From: Odobenus rosmarus divergens
Taxonomy: Eukaryota > Chordata > Mammalia > Carnivora > Odobenidae
NCBI RefSeq assembly: GCF_000321225.1
Contig: NW_004450942.1
Location: 435,459 to 499,458, forward strand
Direction of reading: 5' to 3'
DNA: 64,000 nt
Within the stretch, counting starts at the first letter, position 1. Every line of letters starts with the position of its first letter. Made by a program: the position numbers and the translations under genes. Of the stretch, positions 46,566 to 58,800 are shown piece by piece. Below the pieces are notes generated by a model. That model was not told the origin of the DNA. It searched no databases and saw nothing but the letters and a program-made list of their open reading frames with translations.

Positions 46566-47949
46566 TTTTAAGGTTCTTTCCGACTCTCACATTTTAATAT
46601 ACCATGGTTTGGAAGTATTCCTGAATATTCAGATACTTGTAATTATAGAATTGAATGGTGTAATAAGTATTTTACTTTTCACTTAATCATTTGCATTTTC
46701 TACAGATGTAATCCACTCAGCATGGATACATTTCAAAGGACTCCAAAACCTTCTGTTTATTTATCTTGTTTTCTAGGACCACAGCAGTTTCAAATGTACA
46801 TTGTGACTTTATTAAGAGCAACTATTTTGTCCACTGTCCAGTAGCTGTGGGAAAAATGGGACCTATTTTGAAAAAAAAGAAGAGGAAAAAAATAATAGAA
46901 AAAATAATCTGTTGTTCCTTAGGGGTCCAAACAAGCATGTGCCCTAAAAGTCCAAATGAGCTTCCTAAATACCCCAATAAGCCTTAACAAAAGGAGTCAT
47001 GAAGGTGTCATGAAGGCTACTTGTAAGACATCACAAACATGACACTCAGAAGATAAAGCTAAGTCTCACTTAGAGACCAAATGAATAGGTCTGGTTACTG
47101 GTCATTGTGGCCAAGAGAACAAGCAAGACCAGAGAGATAGTGAGGCAATATCAGTATCTCCGATGTGTGCAGCCCCAATATTTCTTGGGGCCCCTCAGGG
47201 CAACAGGGCCTCTGATGCCTTCGTAAGTACTACTGGGTATGTATCCAGTACTGCTCTCACGCTTAAGAACTAAGAAGGGACCAAAGCAGGATTCCTGCCT
47301 TCAAGGAGCTTACGTTCCAGAAAAGGCAGATAACTAAAAAAAGGAAAGCCTAGGATGAGACTCCAAGAGCAACTTCGACTAGGATGGCACACCGCAGAAA
47401 ACAACACAAGGTATTAGGACCCAGCACAACCAAGCAGTACAGTACAAAGGATTGGTGCCGTACCGTGGTTTTTCTGACACCCCAGAGCAGACATCCTTCT
47501 CAAACGGTGAACTCAAAGTAGCAAAGTTGGAGCAAGACCCAAGGGTAGAACAAGAAAACACCACAACCACAGCAACACTGATGATATCAGGGGCAGAAAG
47601 CCTTATACTTCAGAAAATTAACTGAAACTACAGAGAGACATAACCCCCAAGACTATCTTCCTATAATTAGCCTGTTTCTAGACATAGATGGCCTGTAGCA
47701 AATGAAAGCTTGGCAAACTGACAGAAGAACCTAAGAAAAGAATGACCCCAAAAAGCCTAGAGTCAGAGATGGTACTATGTCCCCCTTATAACCCTTGGCT
47801 AAAACACTGTGCCTATCCCAAGAGAGAAGGCTGTGTTACAATGTTATAATTAATTAGACATACGTCCAAGTTAACTGTTTGGTAAAACTCTATGGTAACT
47901 GTTTAGATTCTTCTCATACTGGTTCCTTTACGTGTTTTCCCATAAAAGA
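46566..47949. other. Mostly unassigned; L2-like piece near 47235-47345
   Basis: 'gattcctgccttcaaggagc' and 'ttacgttccagaaaaggcag' resemble the reversed L2 end. Nothing else is recognised. Confidence 0.4.
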
Positions 47950-48425
47950 GACATAAAAAAGAAGGAAATCCTGCTGTTTGTGAGAACATGGATGAACCTG
48001 AAAAACATTATGCTAAGTGAAATAAGTCAGTCACAGAAAGACAAATACTTTACAATCTCACTTAGATGTGGAATCTGAAAAAGTTAAACTCATATAACCA
48101 GAGAGTAGAACAGGGGTTGCAAGGCGCTTAGGAGTAGAGGAACTGGGGAGATGTTGGTCTAAGGGTACAAACTTCCAGTTGTAAGACAAGTAAGTTCTGG
48201 GGATCTAATGCACAGCACGGTGATTAATGTTGTACTGTAGACTTGAAATCTGCTAAGAAGTAGATGTTAAGTGTTCTCACCACACACCGAAGAAGTGACT
48301 ATGTGAGGTGGTAATCACTTCATAATGTATACATACATGAAATCATCACATTATACACCTTAAAAATGAAATCACATTGTACAACTTAAAAATAAAATAA
48401 ACAAATAAATGAATTTTTCAAAATT
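47950..48425 (+). mobile_element. L1 LINE 3' region
   Basis: 'gaacatggatgaacctgaaa', 'ttatgctaagtgaaataagtc', 'caatctcacttagatgtgg', 'gtgattaatgttgtactgt' and an A-rich end follow the L1 ORF2 end and 3' UTR. Confidence 0.87.
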
Positions 48426-49636
48426 AATGAGACCTTAAAATTATATTCAAGAGGTAGCAGCGAGGTTTGCAGCAAGAAGTAACTCTGAACCCCACTTCAT
48501 AACTGCCCCAGTGAAGGTCCCACTGCCTCCAGGACAAAGATACTAAGTTTGGTCCACTGATGGGCCCAGAACATCAGGATTCCCACACCTACCACTATCC
48601 CCAAAACCAGATGCCTCCACCATGATGCTCCCCAGAAAACAAACTCCATGCCCCATCTGCTTCCTCCTCCTGCCACCTGACTCAAACCTATCATGTGTTT
48701 GCATCTCACTGCCTGAGCCTAAGTCATATGCCTGCACCCAGCAGCGAGGGAGTGTGGGAAAATGAGTATTCAGCAAATACCCAGGGTAGGAAGGATTCAT
48801 ATTGAAAAACACTTTTCAGAAGATTCTGCGTGGCCACAAAACAATAAATGTCTGCAACACCCATGGGCAGTTCTATGTAACCTGGCCCATAGTTAGCTAT
48901 GCTGGGCATAGGAATAATGAGAGGGAGACTGGAACTATCCATGACACAGGTATGGCAATGCATCTAGTATTACTAAATTTCACACTCATTCCAACCCATT
49001 CAAATAGTCCTCACTGATGTTCATTTCCTTTTTTTTTCATCCCTTATCAGAGGTTCAAGTCAAGCTTCAGCCTCTGTCACTGCCATGGAATGACAGATAA
49101 AACTGAGTTTCTGAATTATTGTTGCTGGAGAACAAACCTACACTCATTTTAAAGAGCTTTTGTCTGCTCCCATACAATAATGATTAGCTAACAATCGCTA
49201 TTGTATTTTGGCAAGTACATTGAAACTTGTAAAAAAAAATACTTTTATGTGAGCAAAGCTAAGTGTCTGAACAATGATAAAAACATCGGAGGCCACAAAG
49301 AGTGGAAAAGTTCCAAAGAATAACAAAGGCTATTTTTCAGATAACAGCAAGCTGAAAAGAAGGTCATGTTGGCAAGATAAAGAGACTCTCCTAAAAGAGA
49401 GGATCAAGCAACGTATTAAAATGAATCTATACTATTTATAACACAGAGATGTCATTTAATTCTCCTGCTTAATTTCATGAAACAAAAATTAATGATTACA
49501 AACCAGAAGAGAAGGGTCAAATTATTCAGGTAAATGGATATCTGTACTACCAGATAAATTCTGATATTATATTAAAGTCAGTCCAAAAATGCTCAAGTTG
49601 GTGTCTGTCTACCTTTACCAAAAATGTAATACACTT
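48426..49636. other. Repeat-poor block; SOX-like sites at 49100-49330
   Basis: No transposon is recognised in 1.2 kb. The part from about 49100 has several ATTGT/ACAAT cores, including a facing pair at 49190-49205. The 48497-48963 minus-strand frames lack any domain. Confidence 0.35.
49190..49205. promoter_or_regulatory. Candidate SOX dimer site
   Basis: AACAAT and ATTGTA face each other across CGCT (AACAATCGCTATTGTA). Facing AACAAT-type cores with a spacer of 3 to 5 bases are the known binding arrangement of SOXE (SOX8/9/10) dimers. Occupancy is not shown by sequence. Confidence 0.35.
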
Positions 49637-49835
49637 TTTAAAGTAGGGGTGCCTGGGTGGCTCAGTCGGTTGAGCATCCAACTCTTGATTTCATCTCGGG
49701 TCATGATCACAGGGTCCTGGGGTCAAACCCCACATCAGGCTCTGAGTTCAGTGGGGAATCAGCTTGAGATTCTCTCCCTCTCCCTCTGCCCCTCCTCTTG
49801 CGCTCTCTCTCTAAAATAAATAAATCTTTAAAGTA
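49637..49835 (+). mobile_element. Can-SINE, older subfamily
   Basis: The body is 49646-49826. It starts 'ggggtgcctgggtggctcag', but the middle differs ('actcttgatttcatctcggg', 'ggctctgagttcagtgggg') from the younger copies. It ends 'aaaataaataaatc'. The duplication tttaaagta is at 49637-49645 and 49827-49835. Confidence 0.92.
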
Positions 49836-49941
49836 TACACACAGACACATATACACACACTGACACATAGCAGTGAACTGCTTTGTTTGTGGACAACTGT
49901 ATCAATAAAAACATTGGGAAATTAACTCTACTGGGCAAAAT

Positions 49942-50157
49942 TAGTTGTAATTTTTCTTTTCTTTTTTTAAAGATTTTATTTATTTGAGAGAGAGAGCACA
50001 CAAGTGGGGGGGGGAGGAGCAGAGGCAGAGAAGCAGGGTCCCCATTGAGCAGGGAGCCAGACACGAGGCTGGATCCCAGGACCCTGGGATCATGACCTAA
50101 GCTGAAGGCAGACGCTTAATGACTGAGCCACCCAGGCACCCCTAGTTGTAATTTTTC
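49942..50157 (-). mobile_element. Can-SINE, antisense, facing the previous copy
   Basis: The body is 49957-50142, running 'aaagattttatttatttgag' to 'gactgagccacccaggcacccc'. The duplication tagttgtaatttttc is identical at 49942-49956 and 50143-50157. A G-only run of ten interrupts the CT-rich part. Confidence 0.95.
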
Positions 50158-51279
50158 AAATAAATTTTCTAGTATAAAAAGTCTCAGAAATGTTTTAAGA
50201 ACACAAGCTTTTAATATCCAGACTGACTTTATGATATCTAGGTAGATATACTCTGTATAAATGCCAAAGCTATACTTAATGAGTACTATCCATAAATAGA
50301 ATATTCTATTTTAGATGAAACTTTGTTTTAAAAAAATCAATGAGTATATAATAGAAATTGGGCATTTAACACATGAAATAGCAATCAAAAATTTATTTTA
50401 TAATTAAGTTCTTAAGGTCTCTAAGAGGGGTAATGTGTACAAATTCAAACTAGTAATGATTTCTCTTAAGTGAATTTAACATGTGAATAAAAATACTAAA
50501 ATCAAAATAAATATCTTAAGCCTGACAGCTTTAAAAATATGCCTAGAATTATTTTTAAAACTGTCAGAAAGCTTGGAAAATTTAAGTATTCAGTCCACAT
50601 AGCTTCTTAAAGAGCTGCTTCATTAAAAGATAATACCCTCTAAATAAATGTGTGGCAGTCAGCCTGTATAAACTCCTAACCAAAATCCAGCAAGTACTTT
50701 GCCTTCCAAGTCAGCAATGCCTTGCTCATAAGCAGCATTAGGACCCCATATACCTAAAACTACAGCTTTTCAACCCATTCTCTTGAAAGGAATGGAGCTT
50801 CACATTTTCCAAGTTTTTAAAAGAACTTTTCAAGTAAACATATATTGCACCGCAGAAAGTCACACAGCCACTTCTTTCCCACTTCTGCTGATCTGGAGGC
50901 TCCACTGGACCCATACTGGCTACTTTCATTATGCCACAAATGTTCTCTAACCTCCAGCTGCCATTCTCATCACCTGCAGAGACAGAGATGAATGAGAAAG
51001 TTGGATGATATGTACACCAGGGAGGCGATTTCCCTGATACAGGTGCTAATCATGTCGGTGACATTAAGCCTGGACAGAGAAGAATTACCCTCACAGCTAG
51101 ATGGAGAGAGTGCCCTTTATTCGCAAGTTCCTGGGATGGAGCGCTGGTCCTGGACAAAAGAGTGAAGTTAGGAAAGCTGACCCCAACTTGGCACGCTCTC
51201 TTCCCCACCTCCAAGTGCCCTGGATTCTCACATTATTCCCTACAGAGAGAACATCCCTATATGCCCCTCAGCTGCTCTG
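50158..51279. other. Unassigned AT-rich sequence
   Basis: No named repeat or gene recognised. Confidence 0.4.
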
Positions 51280-51385
51280 AGCCTTGGGTTCCCCAACTAT
51301 AAAATGGGGATAACAATGTTACAATGTTTGTGTTTGTTAAAGGAGCTACAATAGGGAGCTAGATCCCAGTATGTGCTAGACTAAT
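51280..51385 (+). repeat. MIR SINE 3' remnant
   Basis: 'gccttgggttccccaactat' and 'aaaatggggataacaatg' with 'cccagtatgtgctag' follow MIR. Confidence 0.65.
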
Positions 51386-51559
51386 TTAAGATATTTTCCA
51401 TTTGTATCAGCACAGGTGATATCAACGACATACTACTGATCGTATCTTCCAGTTTTTGTTTTAAGCTAAATGTAAAAAGCCTAGCTAACATTACTATTAA
51501 GAGCATCATCTTTGACTCTCATGAGTTCTGAAGCCATGCTTAAATGAATTAGAACAGCA

Positions 51560-51628
51560 GCTTTATGTATTTTTAGAAATACTATCCATTTAGCTTTTAC
51601 TATGCACCAAGCACTGTGGGTAAGGATT

Positions 51629-51664
<36 letters not shown>

Positions 51665-51725
51665 AACCTTTGCAACGATCTGAGAAGTGATGTACCAGCA
51701 TCCACAGGGGGTGGGGAGAGCAGGG
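51560..51725 (-). repeat. Probable MIR remnant with (AC)16
   Basis: 'gcttttactatgcaccaagc' lies before and 'cctttgcaacgatctgagaag' after a pure AC array at 51631-51662, in MIR order. Confidence 0.5.
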
Positions 51726-52719
51726 AAGGAGTAAGAGAACTTTATAGCGCTCCCCTAATACCATGCAGGTAGTCATCTACTCCATCTCCGTGAAGGACTT
51801 TTTTGGAAAGCAGACTTCCCCTAAATGTGATCATCATCCTTAATAAGAAGCACAGCGTGTGTTCACATATGTACATCCTAAAGATGGACATGTAGTTCTA
51901 TCCACATCCCACCTCCAGCTTATTTTGTCAGCTTAAGCAGGTAATTTCCTTTTCCTCAGACTAAGTCTCCTCAACTGGAAAGCAAAGGCTAGATGATGTC
52001 TACACGTCTTTAAATCTCTAACACTGCAGATAGTTACTTAAATCATTCTGTGGCAAAAAACAGAGGTCCATTGGAGCTGGTGCATGAGGAAGGAACTTTT
52101 GCACAGTAAGGCCATGGCTAGAACTGGGAAGTGGTCCAGCCCTAAGGAAGCTCTGAGGCCAGCCATCCTATCGGAGAGTCTCTTCTTCAGTCTGGGCTTC
52201 AACTCTGTTGTCCTCTTTTTTCTCTCCATCTGGGATCTCCACCTCTAATCTGTTTCTTTCTCTTTTTTTTATGACCCTAATAATGTCAGTTTGTACATTT
52301 TCTTCCTCATGGTATTCTACAGCCTTTTGCACCCACCATTAGGTGGGTCTGTCTCTTAGTTTTCCAGTTTCTGGAAGAACTATCTGACTGGTCCAAGCAA
52401 ACACATCTGGCCAAGCCATGGCCATGGGTCACTCACTGTTCATCCTACGGACAGGCCACTTGGGGTCGGGCCCCAGCCCTGATGCATTCAGCTGTGATCA
52501 GTGAGGGGAAAATGCCAGTCCACAGCAAAGCCCCTCTACTTTAAACCCTCCCCAAACCACCTGACTCCAGGCCAAACCTCATCAGAGTCTTTTCTAAGAC
52601 CCTCTAAGATGCCTCATATTTCCCCATGGGATCATTCTCCCTCACTGCAGTAATGGACCCAACCTATACAACTACAGGTGTGTTCTTGGAGGGCACTGAC
52701 ATGCTTTATAGCTTATAAA
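51726..52719. other. Unassigned sequence
   Basis: No named repeat or gene recognised. A short T-rich stretch lies near 52260. Confidence 0.4.
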
Positions 52720-52900
52720 GCAATTTTGCTTCTGTGAAATTTACTCATTTAACCTCATACTTGCCCTATGAATAGAAGTTATCACTAGTCAGTAAGTGAA
52801 GCAACAAAGGTTTAGCAAAGATTACCTGGAGTCCACAACAGGTCATCAGCAAAGGCCAAATTTAAATATGGGGCTGACTGATTCTAAACCCAGTGATCCT
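52720..52900 (-). repeat. MIR SINE remnant
   Basis: 'atttaacctcatacttgccc', 'atatggggctgactgattc' and 'aaacccagtgatcctt' follow reversed MIR. Confidence 0.6.
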
Positions 52901-54094
52901 TGTTGCAGAAGGAAATAATCTCCTCAATGTGATTATTTTCCTTGGAATAATTACAGAAGCCAAAGACAGTCATATGTATAGCTGTGTGTCTCTGTTACCT
53001 TCTTCCTCTTTCTCTCTCTCTTTCCTACAACCTTCTTCCTGATTTAAAACCCCACGTGAACACATGAAACTGACCATCACACTTTTACCTAAAAGTTGTG
53101 ATCAATGAGAATCTGAGGCTTGGCCAGAGACATGGGCCAGCGCCATGATTTAGGAGACAATGCCAGTGGTACATGGAGAGAGCCGCCCCAGATGGCAGGT
53201 AGCCCCTGGGGATGTCTCCACCTCCACACCAGCCAGCCTGGGCCAGGCTGACCAAGTACCATTCTTCTCCCCTCCTTGTTCTTCTCTGCAAACTGGCAAA
53301 GATCCAGTTTCCATTGCTATTCGAGCACATGGATAGGAACCAATTCCTCCTCTCAAACTTTTCATTTAAATTGAGGTGAAAAGCCATCCTAATGTGTACT
53401 TACTATGAAGAGTTGCTCCTATAAATGGAGTACTGAATGACAGAGTTAATAAAACATTGAAAAAGAGGCATTTTCTCACCTGAGAACTTAATTGCTACAG
53501 CAAATTTAACAAGGAGCTCTTGACATTCTATTTCATAAAAAGTGTTTTATTCTCAAATTGCACCTTTGATTTATAAACCACAGGGTGAGGGCCCATCAAT
53601 GGCCATGGGGAACATTTCTCTTCTGAAACACCACGGTATAATTTACACATGTCAAGACTAAAACTAATTTATTTGGCTTACAATATAACTCAAAGTGCCT
53701 TTAATTTATGTCATTATAATTTTGAAAAATTAACTTTGAAAATAAATTAAGGCATTGCCCATCTTCATAAATATGCAAATCCCTTGGGATTTTGTATAGG
53801 CCAAGGGCTCATGTTATCACTATAAATGGGATTTAAAGAAGATCCCGCCTTACCCTTTTGCAATGATTTAAACCAAGAATATGAATAATAGAGTATTTGT
53901 CCAGATTCCTTATAAATATTTTAGGACTTATTTTTCTTAGCAAGGCCAAATGAAGGTTTAAGTTTTCCATCTTAAAAGAACTTCACCGAAGGATTTTTTA
54001 TGATAGAGTGTATGTGTATACCTTGTTTTTGACAGAAAAAAAAAAAATTTTTGAAAATGTTCCAATTTCATTAACAAATATTTATTAGGTGTAG
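52901..54094. other. Repeat-poor, AT-rich sequence with one octamer
   Basis: No transposon is recognised. 53560-53960 is very AT-rich and holds a perfect ATGCAAAT at 53773-53780 with nearby TAAATAT and TTTATAAA motifs. The frames at 53085-53387 have no domain. Confidence 0.35.
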
Positions 54095-54600
54095 AGTCTA
54101 TCAATCAAGTCTCAGCTGAAAATAGATGCACACTCAAATAACCCTAGATGTTTTATTTACAAAGAGGCAAAGTACAAAGGCATGGGCATATAGTAATCAC
54201 AAGGGGGGTGGGGTGGGTACCTGGGGCTAGCAGCAGTGAAGCCGTGTGGCCCCTAGGCCAGAGGGACCAAGGTAGGGAATGGCTACCAAACCCTGGAAAG
54301 AGAGAGTCCAATAGTGGAAACTACCTTCAGAGGAACAAGGGCCTCTAGGGGCGATGGGGGATGCATACCTGGTATGAAGAGCACTCACAGGGAAAGAATA
54401 GAAATCCTCACCTCACTCTTCCCTCTGCCTCCATTTTGGGGGGTGGCTAGAACTGTCCACTGACCCAACCTAAATGGGATAAAAAGGACACCAGAGACCA
54501 CTGACGTGATGCACAGAGGTCAACCTTTGGGGAGAGCAGAAAAGGATGGGAAGTGGGTGGGAAGGGGCACACAGAAGATGTCAAGCACACCTACCACCCT
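54095..54600. other. Old LTR-like repeat, family not assigned
   Basis: 'aggcaaagtacaaaggcatgg', 'gggaatggctaccaaaccc' and 'cctccattttggggggtgg' recall a phrase order found in other mammalian LTR-type repeats. Confidence 0.3.
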
Positions 54601-54811
54601 GTGCTAAGAGGATACACAGTCAAATAGCAGCCCTCTCTATCCTCAAGAACTGTGTAGTCTGTGAGAGAAAGAATACAGGAGTATAAATTAAATAAACCAT
54701 AAATAGAGCATTATAGAATTTTAGTGGAAGGAAAATTTTAAATTCTTGTAAGTTTTTGCCTATATGGGAGTCCTTCTCTATTTGGTACAAGCATCCTTAT
54801 TTTTCTTAGGA

Positions 54812-54979
54812 TAGTGGTTCTTAAACTTCAGTGACATGTGTATCACCAGGAAGGCTTGATAAAACATGGATTACTGGGCCTAACAAGTTCTGGGGTGAAC
54901 CTTAAGAATTTGCATTTCTAATAGGTTCCCAGGTGATGCTAATGCTCCTGGTGTCCAGGGAGCAGTCTGAGAATCACTG
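54812..54979 (+). mobile_element. MER5A-type hAT element
   Basis: It opens 'tagtggttcttaaacttcag' and closes 'gagaatcactg'. Inside are 'agaatttgcatttctaat' and 'ttcccaggtgatgctaatg'. It is nearly full length. Confidence 0.87.
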
Positions 54980-55289
54980 CTTTCAAGAAACTACCTGTCC
55001 CCCACACTCCAAACCTCACTCCCTAAGGCTCAAAATAGGGTTATCAATTTGACACCTTTCCACCGCTGGTCTATGACCCAGACCAGTCAGCATCACCCCT
55101 CGCCTTGAACCCCATCCCACTAGAACTGCTCTGCAACAGCATTAGTTTGTGTGAGGCAGCACTGACCTCAGGCCCCGCATCCGCCCCTTTGTCTTCTTCA
55201 CTGGAAACTGGCCCAGCTCTCATGTGCTCATGACACTGTTTACTCAGGGGATACACCTTCAGGAACTGATTCAAAGTCTGTGCCAAGAT

Positions 55290-55682
55290 TTAGCAACAAG
55301 GATATTCATTACAACATTATTAACCACCTAAATAGACAGTTATAGGAATGTGGTCAAATAAAGTATGACATGTCCACACAATGCTATATCAGAAAGCCAT
55401 TAAAAACTTGAATGCAAAAATACATTCTTTGATACAGAATAATGTTCACAATACATTAAGCCAAAAAAAGCAAGTCACAAAACTATTTGTAAGATATTAT
55501 CCCCTTTTAAAATATATATATATAAAAGTTAATACACCATGGATTAACTGATTGTTTCTAGGTGGGTGGAATGATGATGGGCTTATTTTAATTTTATTTT
55601 TTGGTTGCCTGTCTGTTCTTTTTTAAATGAGCATGGATTGTTTTTGTAATAAAAACAAATAATAAAAGAAATTTCATTTTGA
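55290..55682 (+). mobile_element. Old L1 (L1M-type) 3' UTR
   Basis: 'cattacaacattattaacc', 'agccattaaaaacttgaatg', 'cattaagccaaaaaaagcaag' and 'taataaaaacaaataataaaag' type end follow the old L1 3' UTR order. Confidence 0.8.
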
Positions 55683-55794
55683 AACACATGCACAGTTCTC
55701 ATACTGACTATATTTAAGGGCCCAAAAAATAAACACCTATATTTTTTCTATTTTCTCCTACCTCTGTGGCTCCATAAAATCCAGATATGTTAGT

Positions 55795-56235
55795 TATAAT
55801 TATGTTTTACTGCACGTGACTTAAAACCCAAATTAAGAAAGGCTTAAAACCGAGAAGATTTATTATCTCCCATAAAATTTATGAACAGTCCAGGGTCAAC
55901 TTGACAGCTTACAAATCCTAAGGAACTCTGCCACCTTCCAGACCTCCCTTTCATTGTTGCTAGAATGTGGTCTCTTCAGTAAGGTCCAAGATGGCTGCTC
56001 AAGTCCTGGTCATTTTAACTCTATTCTACCAGGTGGTAGGAGAAAAGGCAAACAAAGAACTATTCTCCCCTTTCAAGGTACTTGATTGCATTGTGCATAC
56101 CATATATCATATCCATTGGCTAGATCTTACCACGTGGCCACATCTAGCTGTAAGAGAGGCTAGCAAATGCTTTTACTGTGCATGGCCATATCCTCAAATA
56201 AATTTGGGAGTTCTATTAGTGCGGGAGAAGTGAAA
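55795..56235. other. Old interspersed repeat, family not assigned
   Basis: 'aaggtccaagatggctgctc', 'cattggctagatcttacc' and 'cgtggccacatctagctg' followed by 'aagagaggctagcaaatg' recall a common mammalian repeat. The 55967-56233 frame reads this repeat and is not a gene. Confidence 0.4.
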
Positions 56236-56779
56236 ATGGATATGGGAAACTAACTGGCAGTCTGTGCTATACCATGTCAAGTAAAAGGCAGGATCTCCTT
56301 AAAGTCTACCCAGTAACTCCTCCAGATAAAGCACTCAAAATTAGGGATCGTTCTGCAATATCTCCTGGTAAACCTGGACCTCAAAACTCCCTAACCTCAT
56401 GCCGCTGAACTAATATACTTCAGTGATTTTATTTCAGAGGTAGCTGGTACAAGAAGAGAATGTCTAACCTTGGAAAAGTTGATAAAATCTCAACTTTTCC
56501 TTCATTGTCATGACTGAAGAGATTTTTTTCTTCTGAGAAGCTAGTTACCAGTTGTATAGAGGTTCATTACCCAGAGAATTTCCTGAATCCACACTATCTG
56601 CATCTCATTTTAGACATAACATCTGATATAGAGCTGATTTCCACAACAGATGGAGTCTACTGATTACTCCACTCCAGCCGCACTGGCTTCCTCATTGACC
56701 AGGAATGTGCCAGACAGCTTAGTGCCTGTGACCTTGCTTGCTCTCTCTATGAGATGCTCAGATGTTAGCTTGGCTCAGT
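56236..56779. other. Unassigned sequence
   Basis: No named repeat or gene recognised. Confidence 0.4.
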
Positions 56780-57118
56780 GACTCACTCTTCTGCCTACAT
56801 TCAGATCTCTGCTTAAAAGTCACCTGATCGACAAGACCCTTGCTATCCAACCTATTTAAAATTGCAATTGCCTGCCTCCCCCACCCAGCACTCTCTACCT
56901 CCCATTTTCTACTTTATTTTTGTCCTTTGCAATGATTTATGTCAAATACAATATGTTTTGAGCATTTAATTTCTGCCCTACCCCTGCCCCCAACCAGAAA
57001 GTAAACTCCATGAAGGCAGGATTCTTTCTGTTTTACCTAATCCTTCTGTGCCCTGACCTACAGCAGGGCCTGGCACATAATATGTGCTCAATAAATATTG
57101 AATCAATGAATTAATGAA
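56780..57118 (+). mobile_element. L2 LINE 3' end
   Basis: 'aaagtaaactccatgaaggc' near 56998 and 'cagggcctggcacataatatg' near 57064 with 'gctcaataaatattg' form the L2 tail. Confidence 0.85.
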
Positions 57119-57234
57119 CAAACAAACAAATCTTACATCCCAGTATCTCTGACAGAGTACTGACTCAGTTGAATGGGTGTTTTATGAAAGAATAAATCAA
57201 ATAGTTCTAGGTGTGATTCATTAAATCCAGAGCT

Positions 57235-57438
57235 CAAGTTTGTGTTTTCTGAACCCTTGTCTCTGCTAGGCTCTGTGCTAGACAATAAGTAAACAATGGT
57301 AAGCAGAGCCAGAAAGGCTCTAGGTCATAAAAGTTTCAACCTGATCAAGTAGCACAATACAAGTCATACAGTCCCACAAACAAATGTGAAACTAGGACTG
57401 TGCCAATCACTTCAAAGGAGAGGGACCCCTTCCCAAAT
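57235..57438 (-). mobile_element. L2 LINE 3' end, antisense
   Basis: 'ggctctgtgctagacaataag' and 'aaacaatggtaagcagagcc' follow the reversed L2 terminus. Possible continuation at 57655 onward. Confidence 0.55.
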
Positions 57439-57439
57439 G

Positions 57440-57650
57440 ATTGTTCATATCACCCTGTATTTTCATTTTGTCTTCCAATAGATCTTACTTAATTTTCTAT
57501 TTGTTTACCTCTTTATTACATACCTTCCCCACTAAAATAAAGGTCCCCTGATAATAGGGATCTGCCTTTTCTCCATAACCTTCATACCTAGAACAATGCC
57601 TAGCACTTAGAAGGCACACAGTGAATATTGTTGGATGGATGAATAATGCC
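57440..57650 (+). mobile_element. L2 LINE 3' end, sense
   Basis: 'aataaaggtcccctgataat', 'acctagaacaatgcctagc' and 'cacagtgaatattgttggatgg' type text form the L2 tail. Confidence 0.75.
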
Positions 57651-57815
57651 ATGAATGCATGAGAGAAAGTAAGAAAGGCAAAGGGATGATATGATTGATG
57701 TGAGATGTGAAAGCTAAGAACAAGTTAACTGGGCAAATAGGGAAAGGAAGGATATTCCAATCAAAAGAAAACAACAGCCTGTGCAAAAGCTCTATGGTCA
57801 GAAGGAGCATTGTCT

Positions 57816-58054
57816 GTATCAAACTACAGCTTGTGGTTTGCTATACACAAACAATCCGACTCATCATCTGTTTTTGTAAATAAAGCTTTAGTGGAATACA
57901 ACCATGCTCATTCCATATTGTCTATGACTGCTTTCACACCAAGGGGGAGAGAAAGAGCTGAATAGGCAGAGATAAGTAAATGCAATGGAGGCCCAAGGGA
58001 CTGCAAAGCCCAAAATATTTACCATCCTTTACAGAAAAAGGTTACTGACCTCTA
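57816..58054 (-). mobile_element. hAT-Charlie-type element, third copy
   Basis: 'gtttttgtaaataaagctttag', 'ccatattgtctatgactgc' and 'caaagcccaaaatatttacc' match the copies at 7128 and 41355. It lies inside the antisense L2. Confidence 0.8.
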
Positions 58055-58089
58055 TACAAAGGCTCAGTGTTAGACAAAAATATGGTAGG

Positions 58090-58262
58090 CAGTGCTACTC
58101 AAAGTGTGGGCCTCAGACCAGCAGCATCAGCATCCCCTGGAAAAGTGTCAGAAATACACTCATCAGGGCCCATCCCAGACCTACTGATTCAGAATCTCTG
58201 GGTTGTGCAGCCATCTGTGTTCTGAAAGCTCTCCAGATGATTCTGATGCACACTAACCACTG
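58090..58262 (-). mobile_element. MER5A-type hAT element
   Basis: It opens 'cagtgctactcaaagtgtgg' and closes 'actaaccactg', with 'gacctactgattcagaatc' inside. TGGTAG flanks both ends (58083-58088, 58263-58268), close to the expected 8-bp duplication. Confidence 0.87.
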
Positions 58263-58664
58263 TGGTAGAAAATGAGAGGGAAAGAAGAGTGTAGTGAGAA
58301 ATGAGGCTGGAGAAATCAGCAAAGGATAGACCCTGCAGGCCTAAGGACACATTATAGAGTTTAGTCTTTATCTTAAGGACAAAAGGAAGCCACTGAATGG
58401 TTTTAAGCAGAGGTAATAGGAGCAAATTTGCAATTTGCTATCACTCTGTCTGCAGTGCAAAGAATAAGTTGTAGGGGGCGCTAGAATGCAGGTGACAAGA
58501 TCAGTTGGGAAGTTGCAGTCCCCACCAGAGAGATGATGGAGAGGGATGATTCTAGTCTGAACTCTGCATGATGCCAATAGCTGTGTAAAAATGTAAGAAA
58601 TGAATGTAAGAAACCCACTGAAACATTCAATCACCACGCTGTTGTTGCCCTTATAGCTCTTATT

Positions 58665-58800
58665 AAACCTGAACTTCAGTTTCCTTATCAGTGAAATGGG
58701 GATAGCAACTCACAAATTTGCAAGGACGATTAAAGGATACATTTTACATGAAGCACCCAGCTCAGGCTCTAACACAAAATAGGGATTCAGCTAATAGGAG
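58665..58800 (+). repeat. MIR SINE 3' remnant
   Basis: 'cttcagtttccttatcagtg' and 'aaatggggatagcaactc' with 'acaaaatagggattcagc' follow MIR. Confidence 0.7.

Larger units (their letters stand above)
57655..58560 (-). mobile_element. L2 LINE, antisense, split by two hAT elements
   Basis: 'gatattccaatcaaaagaaaac' to 'cctgtgcaaaagctctatgg' (57750-57800) and, beyond two inserted elements, 'aaggaagccactgaatgg', 'ttttaagcagaggtaatagg' and 'atcactctgtctgcagtgc' follow the reversed L2. Confidence 0.65.
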
